DNA from: an uncultured Clostridia bacterium
GTDB lineage: Bacteria > Bacillota > Clostridia > UBA1381 > UBA9506
Direction of reading: 5' to 3'
Length of the DNA: 21,687 bases
Assembly (NCBI GenBank): GCA_934438075.1
Contig: CAKSBF010000018.1
Span: 1-21,687 of the forward strand
Shown here piece after piece: positions 14,362-21,687 of this stretch. The notes below the pieces were generated by a model. It was not told the DNA's origin. It ran no database searches and was given only the letters and a program-made list of their open reading frames with translations. Both the position numbers and the translations under genes were made by a program. The first letter of the stretch is position 1. Every line of letters starts with the position of its first letter.

Positions 14362-14913
14362 ATGATTTTTGAAACTAAACGGCTGATTTTACGTCCGTGG
14401 AAGCTTTCAGATGCAGAGAATTTGTATAAATATGCCCACAACCCTTTAGTTGGTCCAATTGCAGGCTGGCCTGTTCACACAAGTGTTGAAAACAGCTGTG
14501 AGATTATAAAAACTGTTCTTTCGGAACCGGAGACCTATGCCGTTGTGCTGAAAGAAAATGGGGAACCTGTCGGAAGTGTAGGGTTGATGATTGGCAACCG
14601 GAGCAATATTGGACTTCCTGATACGGAGGCTGAAATCGGCTATTGGATAGGTGTTCCGTTCTGGGGGCAAGGCCTGATCCCTGAAGCGGTTTTCGAAATG
14701 ATGCAATATGGCTTTGAAGAGCTGAATTTGAACAAACTGTGGTGTGGATACTTTGACGGAAATCTGCGATCGAAACGCGTTCAGGAAAAGTGCGGATTTC
14801 ACTACCACCATACGGCGGAAAAAGTTCCCTGTGCCATTGAAAATTTGTTGAGGACAGAACATATAACTTGCATTACAAAAAATGAATGGCTGAAAACAAA
14901 ACAGGATTTGTAA
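14362..14913 (+). CDS. GNAT family N-acetyltransferase (RimJ/RimL-like)
   Basis: A 183-aa acetyl-CoA-dependent acetyltransferase. It opens with the RimJ/RimL pattern FETKRLILRPW, carries the central beta strands (AVVLKENGEPVGSVGL, then EIGYWIGVPFWGQGLIPEA, whose GQG is the acetyl-CoA pyrophosphate loop) and ends with the motif-B region LNLNKLWCGYFDGNLRSKRVQEKCGF. RimJ/RimL relatives acetylate protein N-termini, and others modify small molecules or antibiotics; the substrate here is unknown. The start at 14362 follows AAGGAG by 8 nt. An in-frame ATG at 14260 lies in the leader without a ribosome site. It has a perfect-consensus promoter overlapped by a near-palindrome, suggesting repressed but potentially high expression, and is the first gene of a two-gene stretch with the TfoX-like gene 124 nt downstream. 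Confidence 0.9.
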   Translation: MIFETKRLILRPWKLSDAENLYKYAHNPLVGPIAGWPVHTSVENSCEIIKTVLSEPETYAVVLKENGEPVGSVGLMIGNRSNIGLPDTEAEIGYWIGVPFWGQGLIPEAVFEMMQYGFEELNLNKLWCGYFDGNLRSKRVQEKCGFHYHHTAEKVPCAIENLLRTEHITCITKNEWLKTKQDL

Positions 14914-15037
14914 AAAGGGTAAGACACTAAAAAGAAAATTTTCGCAAAATATCGAAAGCGCTGTGTTATGCTGGATGTAGGATAAGTCGGAAACGTGTGT
15001 AGAAAACGGGTAATGAATGTTAGAAGGGGAGAGTAGA

Positions 15038-15364
15038 GTGGCAACAAGCAAAGAGTATTTAGAGTTCATTATAGAGCAGTTATCGGGGCTTGATGGGATA
15101 ACGTCCAGGCAGATGATGGGAGAATATATTATCTACTATAACGGAAAAATTGCCGCATATCTTTGTGACAATAGACTTCTGGTAAAACCGGTGCCGTCAG
15201 CACTTGACTTATTACCGGAAGTTGTATATGAGGCGCCGTATGACGGAGCAAAGGATATGCTTTTGGTGGAGCAGGTTGACGACAAAGAATTGTTGACCAA
15301 ACTTTTTGAGACAATGTATGATGAACTGCCTATGCCGAAAAAGAAACGTTCGGGCACAGCGTAA
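15038..15364 (+). CDS. TfoX N-terminal domain family protein
   Basis: A 108-aa protein matching stand-alone TfoX-N proteins: the start (ATSKEYLEFIIEQLS), 'ITSRQMMGEYIIYYNGKIAAYLCDNRLLVKP' in the middle and a Lys/Arg-rich tail (MPKKKRSG). In Gammaproteobacteria the domain is part of the competence regulator TfoX/Sxy, but these short Bacillota versions have no known role. The start is GTG at 15038, preceded by GAAGGGGAG; an in-frame ATG at 15017 lies upstream of that site. It is 124 nt after the GNAT gene on the same strand, with no clear terminator between, so it may share that transcript. Confidence 0.85.
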   Translation: MATSKEYLEFIIEQLSGLDGITSRQMMGEYIIYYNGKIAAYLCDNRLLVKPVPSALDLLPEVVYEAPYDGAKDMLLVEQVDDKELLTKLFETMYDELPMPKKKRSGTA

Positions 15365-15417
15365 AGTTTTGATTACACACAAAAAATTTGTCTACAATGC
15401 AAGAATTTACAAAAGTA

Positions 15418-15462
15418 CAAATCACCGCAAACCCTTGTAAAATCAAGTTTTGCGGCGATTTG
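15418..15462. repeat. Long imperfect hairpin after the TfoX-like gene
   Basis: CAAATC-A-CCGCAAA (15418-15431) pairs with TTTGCGG-C-GATTTG (15449-15462), a 14-position stem with one mismatch and a 17-nt loop. There is no T tract on plus, so it is not a standard terminator by itself. Confidence 0.6.
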
Positions 15463-15532
15463 TAAAAAACTATAAAATAAAATGTCACATGTTACCGGGC
15501 GAAACGATTTTTAAAAAATTTAATACCCCAAA

Positions 15533-15573
15533 TAGACCTTAGAAACGAAAGTTTTTGAGGTCTAATTTTTTTT
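15533..15573 (+). terminator. Strong rho-independent terminator with GAAA tetraloop
   Basis: Stem from TAGACCT (15533-15539) to AGGTCTA (15558-15564), continuing inward to a C-G pair closing a GAAA tetraloop (15547-15550); about 14 pairs with wobbles, then T8 at 15566-15573. It lies 170 nt after the TfoX-like gene and closes the plus-strand unit ahead of the minus-strand restriction cluster. Confidence 0.85.
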
Positions 15574-15754
15574 ATAGCACAGTTAATAAATCTCATAAGC
15601 ACGGCATTTTTGACAATAAAATTAAGGTTTTATTGTCATTTTAGATTTCAAAGTAGGGGGCAAAGTTTTTTTTGCAAAATGGGTTTGTCCCGTAACATTA
15701 TTACTCCCACTCTTAAAACTTAATGTAAATCCCTGTGTTTTGCGGTCTATATAC
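15574..15754. other. Gene-free junction between core genes and the restriction cluster
   Basis: No gene is supported. It contains a perfect 11-bp inverted repeat TGACAATAAAA/TTTTATTGTCA (15611-15621/15628-15638) with a 6-nt loop, and an A/T-rich stretch with a T8 run (15666-15673) between G5 and GGG. On the minus strand an ATG at about 15699 could start a 16-codon peptide; nothing supports its translation. This is the likely boundary of the accessory segment to the right. No integrase or att core was recognised. Confidence 0.4.
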
Positions 15755-15874
15755 TTACATTTGGGGGTGTGGACAATCTCTACATTCCATCATTTCTTTG
15801 CAGTCCACCAGTATAATTGCGTCAAAAATTGCGTCAGCTTGCGTCAAAATATGTTGCTGCAAATTAAGCGGAAA
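15755..15874 (-). other. Open in-frame extension after a UAG stop, Cys-rich
   Basis: The HTH-like gene ends with TAG at 15875-15877, and the same frame stays open for 39 more codons to a TAA at 15755-15757. The extension reads as plausible protein: an amphipathic part (TQADAIFDAIILVDC) and a Cys-rich end (CKEMMECRDCPHP, C-x6-C-x2-C-x-H). There is no good ribosome site or ATG at its head. It could be the remnant of a longer C-terminus, a leftover of a gene truncated by the insertion, or a small gene with a non-ATG start. Three copies of TTGCGTCA (15817, 15829, 15839) lie within it. Confidence 0.35.
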
Positions 15875-16837
15875 CTATACTGTCTTCCTCTTGCCAGAGG
15901 ATATTTTCGTCAAGTTTGGAACAGGATTAAAGGACATCGGACTTTTAGCCAACTCAGCGTTTTTCTTATCAATCAGTGCTATTGCCATCTCTCGGCTAAA
16001 GCCTATTTGAAATGCTTTCCTGCACACTTCGTCAAATACACGCCCCTCACTGTTGAATGTGTAACCATTATAGATGAGCAGCCGTGACATCGATGGATAG
16101 GGCAAAGCAAGGGCAAACCCTAAATTGATGAAAAACTTTTTGTCGAACTCTTTTTGAGATGTTCGCTCACCGTGGAACTCATGATATGTAGTCGAAGACA
16201 CTCCACAGGCATCTAACGCAGCATTATAATTGCTTTTCTTCTTGTTTTCAACCGCTGTGATTTTGTAAGTATCATTTTTTAAACATTCAGCCATGAATTC
16301 TTGGTAAGTCATTGCACTGAATTTCTTGCCATCCTTTTCAGCCCGAATTTTAATATCAATATTGCAAAATGCTTGTTCCGAAACCACCTCATGCAACAGC
16401 GTTTTATAGCAGCTCTTGTTTTGTGGCTTAAACACTTCTAAAATGTTTTGATAATCCAACGATACGCTATGCTCAATTATTTCAAGTGCTTCTGGCTTCC
16501 ACAATATAATATCATTTGAATGAATGTTGCCGTATGTGTCGAAAGGGATAGTTTCTATTGAATTTCTTTCTTTGCCGAAGCCAACTTTTAGATTAACACG
16601 GTTTTTATAGGTGGTGAAAAGGCGAGCCATTCTAAACTTTTTTGTTGCATACACCTTTTTGTTTTGCTCATAGTGGTACTCCCAGTCTTCGCAGAACGCA
16701 TCAAGAGCAGCAAAAAAGTCTTCCTCATTAGAATAATTATCTCTTATAACTATAGAATGACACAGTAAAAGCCATTCTGAAAGTTGCAAGAAGTCCATTT
16801 TGGCTATGTCTTGTTCAAATGGACTCATATAGCTCAT
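15875..16837 (-). CDS. Uncharacterised protein with C-terminal Cro/XRE-like HTH region
   Basis: A 320-aa soluble protein with no signal peptide or membrane segment. I do not recognise its first 200 residues. The C-terminal part (from about residue 205) runs 'NYNAALDACGVSSTTYHEF' then HGERTSQKEFDKKFFINLG, 'ALPYPSMSRLLIYNGYTF' and 'EVCRKAFQIGFSREMAIALI'. This order (a helix pair with a G-E-R loop, 'L..a..L.....s.LL...GY', a final helix pair) resembles a Cro/XRE-like domain seen at the C-terminus of various clostridial proteins; the match is by eye. The start at 16837 follows AGGAGGTGAG. It is the last gene of the type III restriction cluster, 27 nt after the DUF4116-like gene, so it is presumably co-expressed with mod and res. 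It may be a regulator of the cluster or an effector. The frame remains open after its TAG stop. Confidence 0.7.
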   Translation of the reverse strand: MSYMSPFEQDIAKMDFLQLSEWLLLCHSIVIRDNYSNEEDFFAALDAFCEDWEYHYEQNKKVYATKKFRMARLFTTYKNRVNLKVGFGKERNSIETIPFDTYGNIHSNDIILWKPEALEIIEHSVSLDYQNILEVFKPQNKSCYKTLLHEVVSEQAFCNIDIKIRAEKDGKKFSAMTYQEFMAECLKNDTYKITAVENKKKSNYNAALDACGVSSTTYHEFHGERTSQKEFDKKFFINLGFALALPYPSMSRLLIYNGYTFNSEGRVFDEVCRKAFQIGFSREMAIALIDKKNAELAKSPMSFNPVPNLTKISSGKRKTV

Positions 16838-16864
16838 TTTCTCACCTCCTCATTGCGGGATTTA

Positions 16865-18325
16865 TTATAATTCGAGCCTTTCTTTTAACGCACGCCTCTT
16901 TAAGTAAGCGGACACATTTTTATCGCATTTTAACTTATCAGATAAATATTCTGATATATCAATATCATTATCAATCATAAGAGAAAGTGCAAACTCCGCA
17001 TTGTCTTTCAATTCATCACCTACATACAGGTACATTTCAGGATTATTCTGAATGCACATAGTTGCCATTAAAGCGTCGTTTCTTAAACAGTTTGGGAGGT
17101 ATTCGAGTAAATCCTTATGGTGCATATGAGTTGGATTTTCAGTAATATTTTCAAATAATTGCATGAGAAATTCGCACAATTCATCTGAACTTTCATTCCA
17201 CAACAAGCTATAACCGCAATAATCTTTCTTTTCTGCCAACTCAAGCAACTTTGGGTCATTCAAAAAACTGCTTTCAATTTTGTTCAAAACATAAAAGAAA
17301 TTGTCGCCATCTAATTCTTTCAATATGCTCCATACAAAAGCACTATCTTTGAGAAGTCGCTCGGATATAAAATTAACGGCATATCCAGAATTTTTAAGAG
17401 CAATTGTCACATACCCATCGTTATCCCTTATGCAAGCTGGCATTTCATCTAGTATTTGACCGTTGTAACTCAAGACCATTTTGATAATTTCATCATCCAT
17501 CTTTAGACGGTCAGATAAAATGGAATAGTTTCCTTTGCACAAATCAAATTTTCTATTAGAAATAGCATTTCTAATAGCCAAAAGCGCAATCTCTCTATCA
17601 TCAGCATACTCTGGTTCGAGAACGCAAACATGATAAGAACTCAAGCAATCCTTGATAAAATCTCTATCATTCACTAAAGAACTTCTATACGGAGCAAGCG
17701 ATTCATCATTAACAAACGCTGCGGGATTGTTGCGATAAGCACATTTTATTATCTCAGCATCATTTTTTAGAGAATCATCTATATAATGATAATTATGTGC
17801 TGATGTTAAAACAGCAGCTAAAGCAACATCTCTGTCTGCACTGTACTTTTTTGCACCACAATAGAAAAAGCCTGTTATGAAGTGCTTAGAAATAAAAATT
17901 GCGTTATTTTTATTCTTTATCAGGTCTGGGCATCTATATCTGTAGGTATCAGATAAATCACGATAAATTATATATGGAGTTTCGGTTTCAATGACCATTC
18001 CATCAGACATTTCTTTATAAACTCGATTTGGAATAAACGGCTCTACCTCAAAAGTGTTTTCGAGTGCAGTAAGAAACAGTTGAGCTGGTGCATATTTTGC
18101 AGGAACATATGCAGCTACCATACCATCTGTCGCAACAAGTTTTTCTAAAAAGGTAAAATCGCCCAGCAATTCGCTATCTGCATACTTTATTGCTTTCGGA
18201 TTCATCGCAACAGCTTCTTTGATAAACTGTTTTTTCTTCAAAGAATCCGAGGGAGCCGTCTTTAATATCGCTGGCTTTTTTGCGACTTGAGAAAGAATCT
18301 CCTTTTCTTTTTTAGTCAATGCCAT
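16865..18325 (-). CDS. DUF4116-like repeat protein in restriction cluster
   Basis: A 486-aa protein made largely of degenerate helical repeats of roughly 25-50 residues around the core 'L-K/R-N/D-D-x-E/x-h-h-x-x-A/C': LKNDAEIIKCAYRNNPAAF, LVNDRDFIKDCLSS, YADDREIALLAIRNAI, LKMDDEIIKMVLSYNG, IRDNDGYVTIALKNSG, FLNDPKLLELAEKKD, LRNDALMATMCIQNNPEMY and LKDNAEFALSLMIDN. This is the DUF4116 pattern, an all-helical repeat family of unknown role that is likely a protein-interaction scaffold. There are no catalytic motifs, signal peptide or membrane segments. The start at 18325 follows GGAGGTAGG; the longer TTG frame at 18340 overlaps that site. It begins 25 nt after res ends and is followed 27 nt later by the HTH-like gene. 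I cannot assign a function; its position suggests an accessory subunit or separate defence factor tied to the restriction system. Confidence 0.75.
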   Translation of the reverse strand: MALTKKEKEILSQVAKKPAILKTAPSDSLKKKQFIKEAVAMNPKAIKYADSELLGDFTFLEKLVATDGMVAAYVPAKYAPAQLFLTALENTFEVEPFIPNRVYKEMSDGMVIETETPYIIYRDLSDTYRYRCPDLIKNKNNAIFISKHFITGFFYCGAKKYSADRDVALAAVLTSAHNYHYIDDSLKNDAEIIKCAYRNNPAAFVNDESLAPYRSSLVNDRDFIKDCLSSYHVCVLEPEYADDREIALLAIRNAISNRKFDLCKGNYSILSDRLKMDDEIIKMVLSYNGQILDEMPACIRDNDGYVTIALKNSGYAVNFISERLLKDSAFVWSILKELDGDNFFYVLNKIESSFLNDPKLLELAEKKDYCGYSLLWNESSDELCEFLMQLFENITENPTHMHHKDLLEYLPNCLRNDALMATMCIQNNPEMYLYVGDELKDNAEFALSLMIDNDIDISEYLSDKLKCDKNVSAYLKRRALKERLEL

Positions 18326-18350
18326 AATACCTACCTCCAACTATATCTAT

Positions 18351-20948
18351 TTACAGCCTTTCCATATCTTTTGCAAATTCGTTCATACGGACATCTGTGT
18401 TAAAGAAATGGAAACCCCAAATTTTGTACTTGTTGTCATCCACAAAGATTTTTGTTGCGACTGCCTTGTCCTCGATTTCAAGCAAGAAGTCTTCTTTCCA
18501 CTTATCATCAGCAATGAGGTGTGTTCCCTTTGGCTCAATAAACACTTGCAGTTGCTCATAGCCCGCATCGTTCTGTTTATGTAGAAATAACAGATAGTCT
18601 GGCTCAAAGCGTTCACCACCCTCAAATGAATAGATGTGCAGCTGGCGTTCATTTCTGACAAGGAACACTTTATCGTATTTCTCTTTCAAGCGGGGTATAA
18701 AAGACTTGAAATAAGCGACAAATGCCTTTTCTTCGCTTGTTCCGAAGTTGTCTTCAAAGGCAAACCAATCTTCCTTTGACAAGTCAATTTTCCGCCCATT
18801 CGGAACAGATGCATCGTTCTGAGAATAGCCTAAACCGCCGTCATGCACGATGGTATAGTTGCACTTTTTGTCTTTGAACATTTTGCTGATGCGTGTAGGC
18901 TTAAATTCTGTCGTGCCGACATAGGTTATTTCAATATCAGAAACAGACTCAGCGACTTTTCCCAGAACATTTACACAAGCAGAGAAAAGAATGGACGGCG
19001 TAGGCGTTTCGTACTTTGATGTGATTTCAATCTTAATAGCTCCCAGATAGTTCGGACTGGTTATAAACTCTCTGGTAGACTTCAAATTAGGGAAATAGCT
19101 TTTCAGCGTGTTAAACTTGAACACGCTGTATTTGCAAAGTGCCTTATGGACGATTGCGTAATTCATATCGGCAATCGTCTTAATATCTGTTCGATAGGTG
19201 TATGTTGCAACAGCCTTTTCCGTCAGCGCTTTACCCGCTCCGAAAATGGTATCTTCGCCAGAGCTGCCCGTTGAGAGCTTAACAGCATAGATGTGTTCTC
19301 GGACAGACGGAAGCAGTCCGTCAACATCATTTCTGCTTTTTTCAACTCGGTCATTGGTGAAGACAAGCCCCTCACGGTACAACGAATCTGCCTTAAAGGT
19401 ATCTTTCAAAACATAGGTACGAACCGTCTGATTCTCAATGTCAACGCCGATTTCACGCAGCGCATTATTAAGTTCACCGATATAGCGGCTGTCATTCTGA
19501 CAATGATAATAAAGTTCCTCGCAGATACGCAGCGGATTGTCAATATCAGTATCGTACTTTCGCTTGTATTTTTCCTGCTCATCGTCAATCTGGAACGGAC
19601 AATATCGTGCGCCACGACCGATTAGCTGTGCTTCTGAAATTGTCGCAGGAGATATTCTTTTACCGCTTGACTGTCGTGTTTCATATAAGCGGACAATATC
19701 AAACAGATTGAGAACATCCCAACCCTCATCCAACTTCTTGACCTCAAAAACGGCACGATACGGATTTGTTGCATCTTCCAGAGAGTTTAGCGCAATCTGT
19801 CTTGCCGCCGCTTCCTTGTCATCGTTGGCAGAAATACAATGCTCTGCGGAAAAATCATCCCGCAATTCCTGCGCCAACTGCTCAAAACTGATACCGTTCT
19901 TCTCAAAATAAGCGTATGCTTCACCCAGCGTTTCATTGTCCGTCAGTTCGGAAACACGACGCAGCTCATCACCCGTCAGATTTTTCACGGTGTCAATAAA
20001 ATCTTCCATGAACGCATTGCTGTCCGCAATTTTTGCTGCTTTGAACAGCACAACAGGCTTTACAGACAGGCGATTGTCTTGAAACACTTTCAAACGGTAC
20101 TGACTTAGCATTATCGCTTGAATCGCCCGTTCCATAACTGACACATCGGAGCGCAGAGTCTTGATTTCTTTGGAGTAGCCGTCTGCTCTGAATTTTGAAA
20201 GCGGATAGTCATATACGATTTTGCTTTCGTATTCAGCCCGAATCTGCGGATTGTGAATATCGCAGGTAGCCGTAAACTCAAGCAGCACATTATCCTTGTT
20301 CATTTCAAAGATACGGCGTACTGTATATTCCCAGCTATGATAATTTGCTTGTTCATCCTTGTTCTTTTCAAGCGTCTTTGTGTCTACATTCAGATGGTGC
20401 GCTTCATCCGAAATAAGGACGACCTTTTTATCCGCAAAGTCATCATAGGATATGGAGTTTTCCTTTGCTGTCCACATATCCGAATGCAGCCCTTGCGTTG
20501 TCGTAAAGCAGATATTGATTGCATCATCATCTGAATTCTGGAAGTTGCTCACTTCCTTAATCTGGACACGCTCGCCATTCAAACGGATTTCATCGGCAAA
20601 CAGATATTTGCTTGAAAGAGCGTTCAAGAAATTTTCTCTTGTCTTATTGACGATATTTGACAGGTTTACAAAGAACAAGAAGTTGCGATACCCCTTTTTG
20701 TAAAGGTACAGCATCAATCCAGCCATTATCATCGTCTTGCCAGAACCAGTTGCCATGTGGAACAGCGTTTGCGTCGGTTTGCGGCACATTTTTTCATTTT
20801 CAAAGTAAGTGATGAAGTTTTCAAATGCACCTATCTGATACGGGCGCAGCTCGAAACGCTGATTCACATTCTCCTGTATGTACGGCGGAATCTCGGTGTA
20901 ACTGCCGAATTCCCGCAGCGTGTCAAGCTGTTCGTAAAGAAACAGCAT
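18351..20948 (-). CDS. res: Type III restriction endonuclease subunit Res
   Basis: An 865-aa restriction subunit with an N-terminal SF2 translocase/helicase and a C-terminal nuclease. Motifs: Q-like RPYQIGAFENF near 35, Walker A ATGSGKT (66-72), Walker B/DEAH SDEAHHL (DEAH 181-184), motif III FTAT, motif VI QLIGRGARYCPF, and a PD-(D/E)xK nuclease with D784 (EPDYLLF) and E805-x-K807 (FIEPKG). With Mod it recognises two inversely oriented unmethylated sites, translocates using ATP and cuts 25-27 bp away in studied members. All key residues are intact, so it is probably active. The start at 20948 follows GGGGAGGTG. It begins only 3 nt after the mod stop, as usual for coupled type III pairs. It is somewhat shorter than EcoP15I Res but within the range of clostridial members. 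Confidence 0.95.
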   Translation of the reverse strand: MLFLYEQLDTLREFGSYTEIPPYIQENVNQRFELRPYQIGAFENFITYFENEKMCRKPTQTLFHMATGSGKTMIMAGLMLYLYKKGYRNFLFFVNLSNIVNKTRENFLNALSSKYLFADEIRLNGERVQIKEVSNFQNSDDDAINICFTTTQGLHSDMWTAKENSISYDDFADKKVVLISDEAHHLNVDTKTLEKNKDEQANYHSWEYTVRRIFEMNKDNVLLEFTATCDIHNPQIRAEYESKIVYDYPLSKFRADGYSKEIKTLRSDVSVMERAIQAIMLSQYRLKVFQDNRLSVKPVVLFKAAKIADSNAFMEDFIDTVKNLTGDELRRVSELTDNETLGEAYAYFEKNGISFEQLAQELRDDFSAEHCISANDDKEAAARQIALNSLEDATNPYRAVFEVKKLDEGWDVLNLFDIVRLYETRQSSGKRISPATISEAQLIGRGARYCPFQIDDEQEKYKRKYDTDIDNPLRICEELYYHCQNDSRYIGELNNALREIGVDIENQTVRTYVLKDTFKADSLYREGLVFTNDRVEKSRNDVDGLLPSVREHIYAVKLSTGSSGEDTIFGAGKALTEKAVATYTYRTDIKTIADMNYAIVHKALCKYSVFKFNTLKSYFPNLKSTREFITSPNYLGAIKIEITSKYETPTPSILFSACVNVLGKVAESVSDIEITYVGTTEFKPTRISKMFKDKKCNYTIVHDGGLGYSQNDASVPNGRKIDLSKEDWFAFEDNFGTSEEKAFVAYFKSFIPRLKEKYDKVFLVRNERQLHIYSFEGGERFEPDYLLFLHKQNDAGYEQLQVFIEPKGTHLIADDKWKEDFLLEIEDKAVATKIFVDDNKYKIWGFHFFNTDVRMNEFAKDMERL

Positions 20949-20951
20949 CGG

Positions 20952-21687
20952 TTACACCTCCCCGTAAAAACTCTTTGTAAACGCCTTGTCTTCTTCCGAA
21001 ATAGCAAAAGTTTCATCTTCCATGTCGCAATAGTTCACATACAGCTGGTTCTTGTCAAGCATTTCCATGAGGAAACGCTTCTTATCGGAAAGCGACAGTT
21101 CCGTAAAGTCGGCATCACCCAAATCAATATCCTTCGGATTGACCTTGCAGCTGATGAAGCCCGTTTTCAGCATATCCTGCCAGATGGCAACAATCTCGGC
21201 ATCGGTGGACGCTGTTTGAATGTTATCTACATACTTTTGGTTCAGTTTGGCAAGCTCACAGTAAACGAAAGAGCCGCCACCTTGCCAGTTGACAATGGCG
21301 GATATGCCCCCTTGTTCTCCTGCAATTACCTTATCCAAGCGTGTTACTGCCAATGATTCAATGTAATCCATTTGGTCAATGCCAATGTAGTGACGATTCA
21401 TTTTGTGCGCCACGGCACAGGTTGTACCTGACCCCAAAAAGAAGTCCATCACCAAATCGCCCTCATCGGTAGCTACTTCGAGTATGCTCTTAATGAGATT
21501 TTCTGGTTTGGCATAGTCAAATTCATCTCGCCCGAACATAGCGTCTATTTGGGAGTTTCCATCCATGTTTTTGCAATCATAAAGGAGTGCTTTAAGGAAG
21601 TCCTGCATTGCAAAATCAGAAATTACAGCACTCAGTTTCCCGCTGCTGTCATCGTCGTGCTTGAATTTTCTTGCATATGGCTTTGAA
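20952..21687 (-). CDS. mod: Type III adenine methyltransferase subunit Mod (5' part outside window)
   Basis: The C-terminal 245 or so codons of a DNA adenine-N6 methyltransferase; the gene continues past the right edge, so the first ATG seen in frame (21608) is internal. AdoMet-binding motif I is visible as VMDFFLGSGTT, preceded by 'YAKPENLIKSIL' and followed by MNRHYIGIDQ. Having motif I this late in the protein fits the beta-class order of type III Mod enzymes, where the catalytic DPPY motif comes earlier (outside the window). Mod also supplies the target-recognition domain for Res. The C-terminal 'LYVNYCDMEDETFAISEEDKAF' is typical of these proteins. Its stop is 3 nt before the res start. 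Confidence 0.93.
   Translation of the reverse strand, partial: SKPYARKFKHDDDSSGKLSAVISDFAMQDFLKALLYDCKNMDGNSQIDAMFGRDEFDYAKPENLIKSILEVATDEGDLVMDFFLGSGTTCAVAHKMNRHYIGIDQMDYIESLAVTRLDKVIAGEQGGISAIVNWQGGGSFVYCELAKLNQKYVDNIQTASTDAEIVAIWQDMLKTGFISCKVNPKDIDLGDADFTELSLSDKKRFLMEMLDKNQLYVNYCDMEDETFAISEEDKAFTKSFYGEV

Noticed and set aside
14949..14990. A promoter or catabolite site between the GNAT and TfoX-like genes
   Set aside because: A TATGCT-like box has no -35 at proper distance, and GAAAGCGCT matches only half of a CcpA site.
15740..16087. Overlapping plus-strand open frames of about 90-115 codons
   Set aside because: They cross the end of the minus-strand HTH-like gene, lack ribosome sites and show no domain pattern.
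20757..21356. A 199-codon plus-strand open frame across the mod/res junction
   Set aside because: It is antisense to two well-supported genes and has no family features.
1..21687. CRISPR arrays, tRNA/rRNA genes, insertion sequences, integrase genes
   Set aside because: No regularly spaced repeats, cloverleaf or rRNA-like stretches, transposase or recombinase motifs were found on either strand.

Overview
The window looks like chromosome of a low-G+C, endospore-forming Bacillota, most probably a member of the Clostridia. The main evidence is a sporulation sigma factor sigG with a sigma-F-like promoter. Supporting it are strong GGAGG-type ribosome binding sites, SigA-type promoters with 17-bp spacers, a Clostridium-like 448-aa glutamate dehydrogenase, and a small DUF2007-type gene directly before pfkA. 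No rRNA, tRNA, CRISPR array or transposase was found. A genus cannot be named from sequence alone.

Layout. (1) 158-3234: a sugar-catabolism module. A Gfo/Idh/MocA oxidoreductase and a TIM-barrel sugar-phosphate isomerase/epimerase lie on the minus strand, divergent from an AraC-type regulator. (2) 3401-8453: a plus-strand housekeeping block: thrS (no T-box seen), mtrB (TRAP, the tryptophan-sensing RNA-binding protein), a DUF2007-like gene, pfkA and gdhA, closed by a strong terminator. (3) 8592-11973: a ClpE-type AAA+ unfoldase on the minus strand, divergent from sigG. (4) 12000-12247: a G+C-richer intergenic stretch packed with hairpins, possibly a dispersed palindromic element. (5) 12282-14053: a second epimerase/AraC divergent pair. 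Its two SigA promoters have -35 boxes lying in an inverted repeat. (6) 14196-15573: a GNAT acetyltransferase with a perfect-consensus promoter overlapped by a 24-bp near-palindrome, then a TfoX-N-like protein, ending at a strong terminator with a GAAA tetraloop. (7) 15755-21687: a minus-strand cluster entering from beyond the right edge. It holds a type III restriction-modification pair (mod, cut by the window edge, and res) followed by two tightly spaced accessory genes: a DUF4116-like repeat protein and a protein with a C-terminal Cro/XRE-like region.

How the parts relate. The two AraC/epimerase modules look like independent, locally controlled pathways for carbohydrates or polyols. The thrS-to-gdhA block is core metabolism. 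The right end is an accessory defence region. Its four-gene arrangement (mod-res-DUF4116-HTH, gaps of 3, 25 and 27 nt) is the best candidate here for an under-described system. The sequence between 15574 and 15754 is the likely junction between core genome and this cluster.
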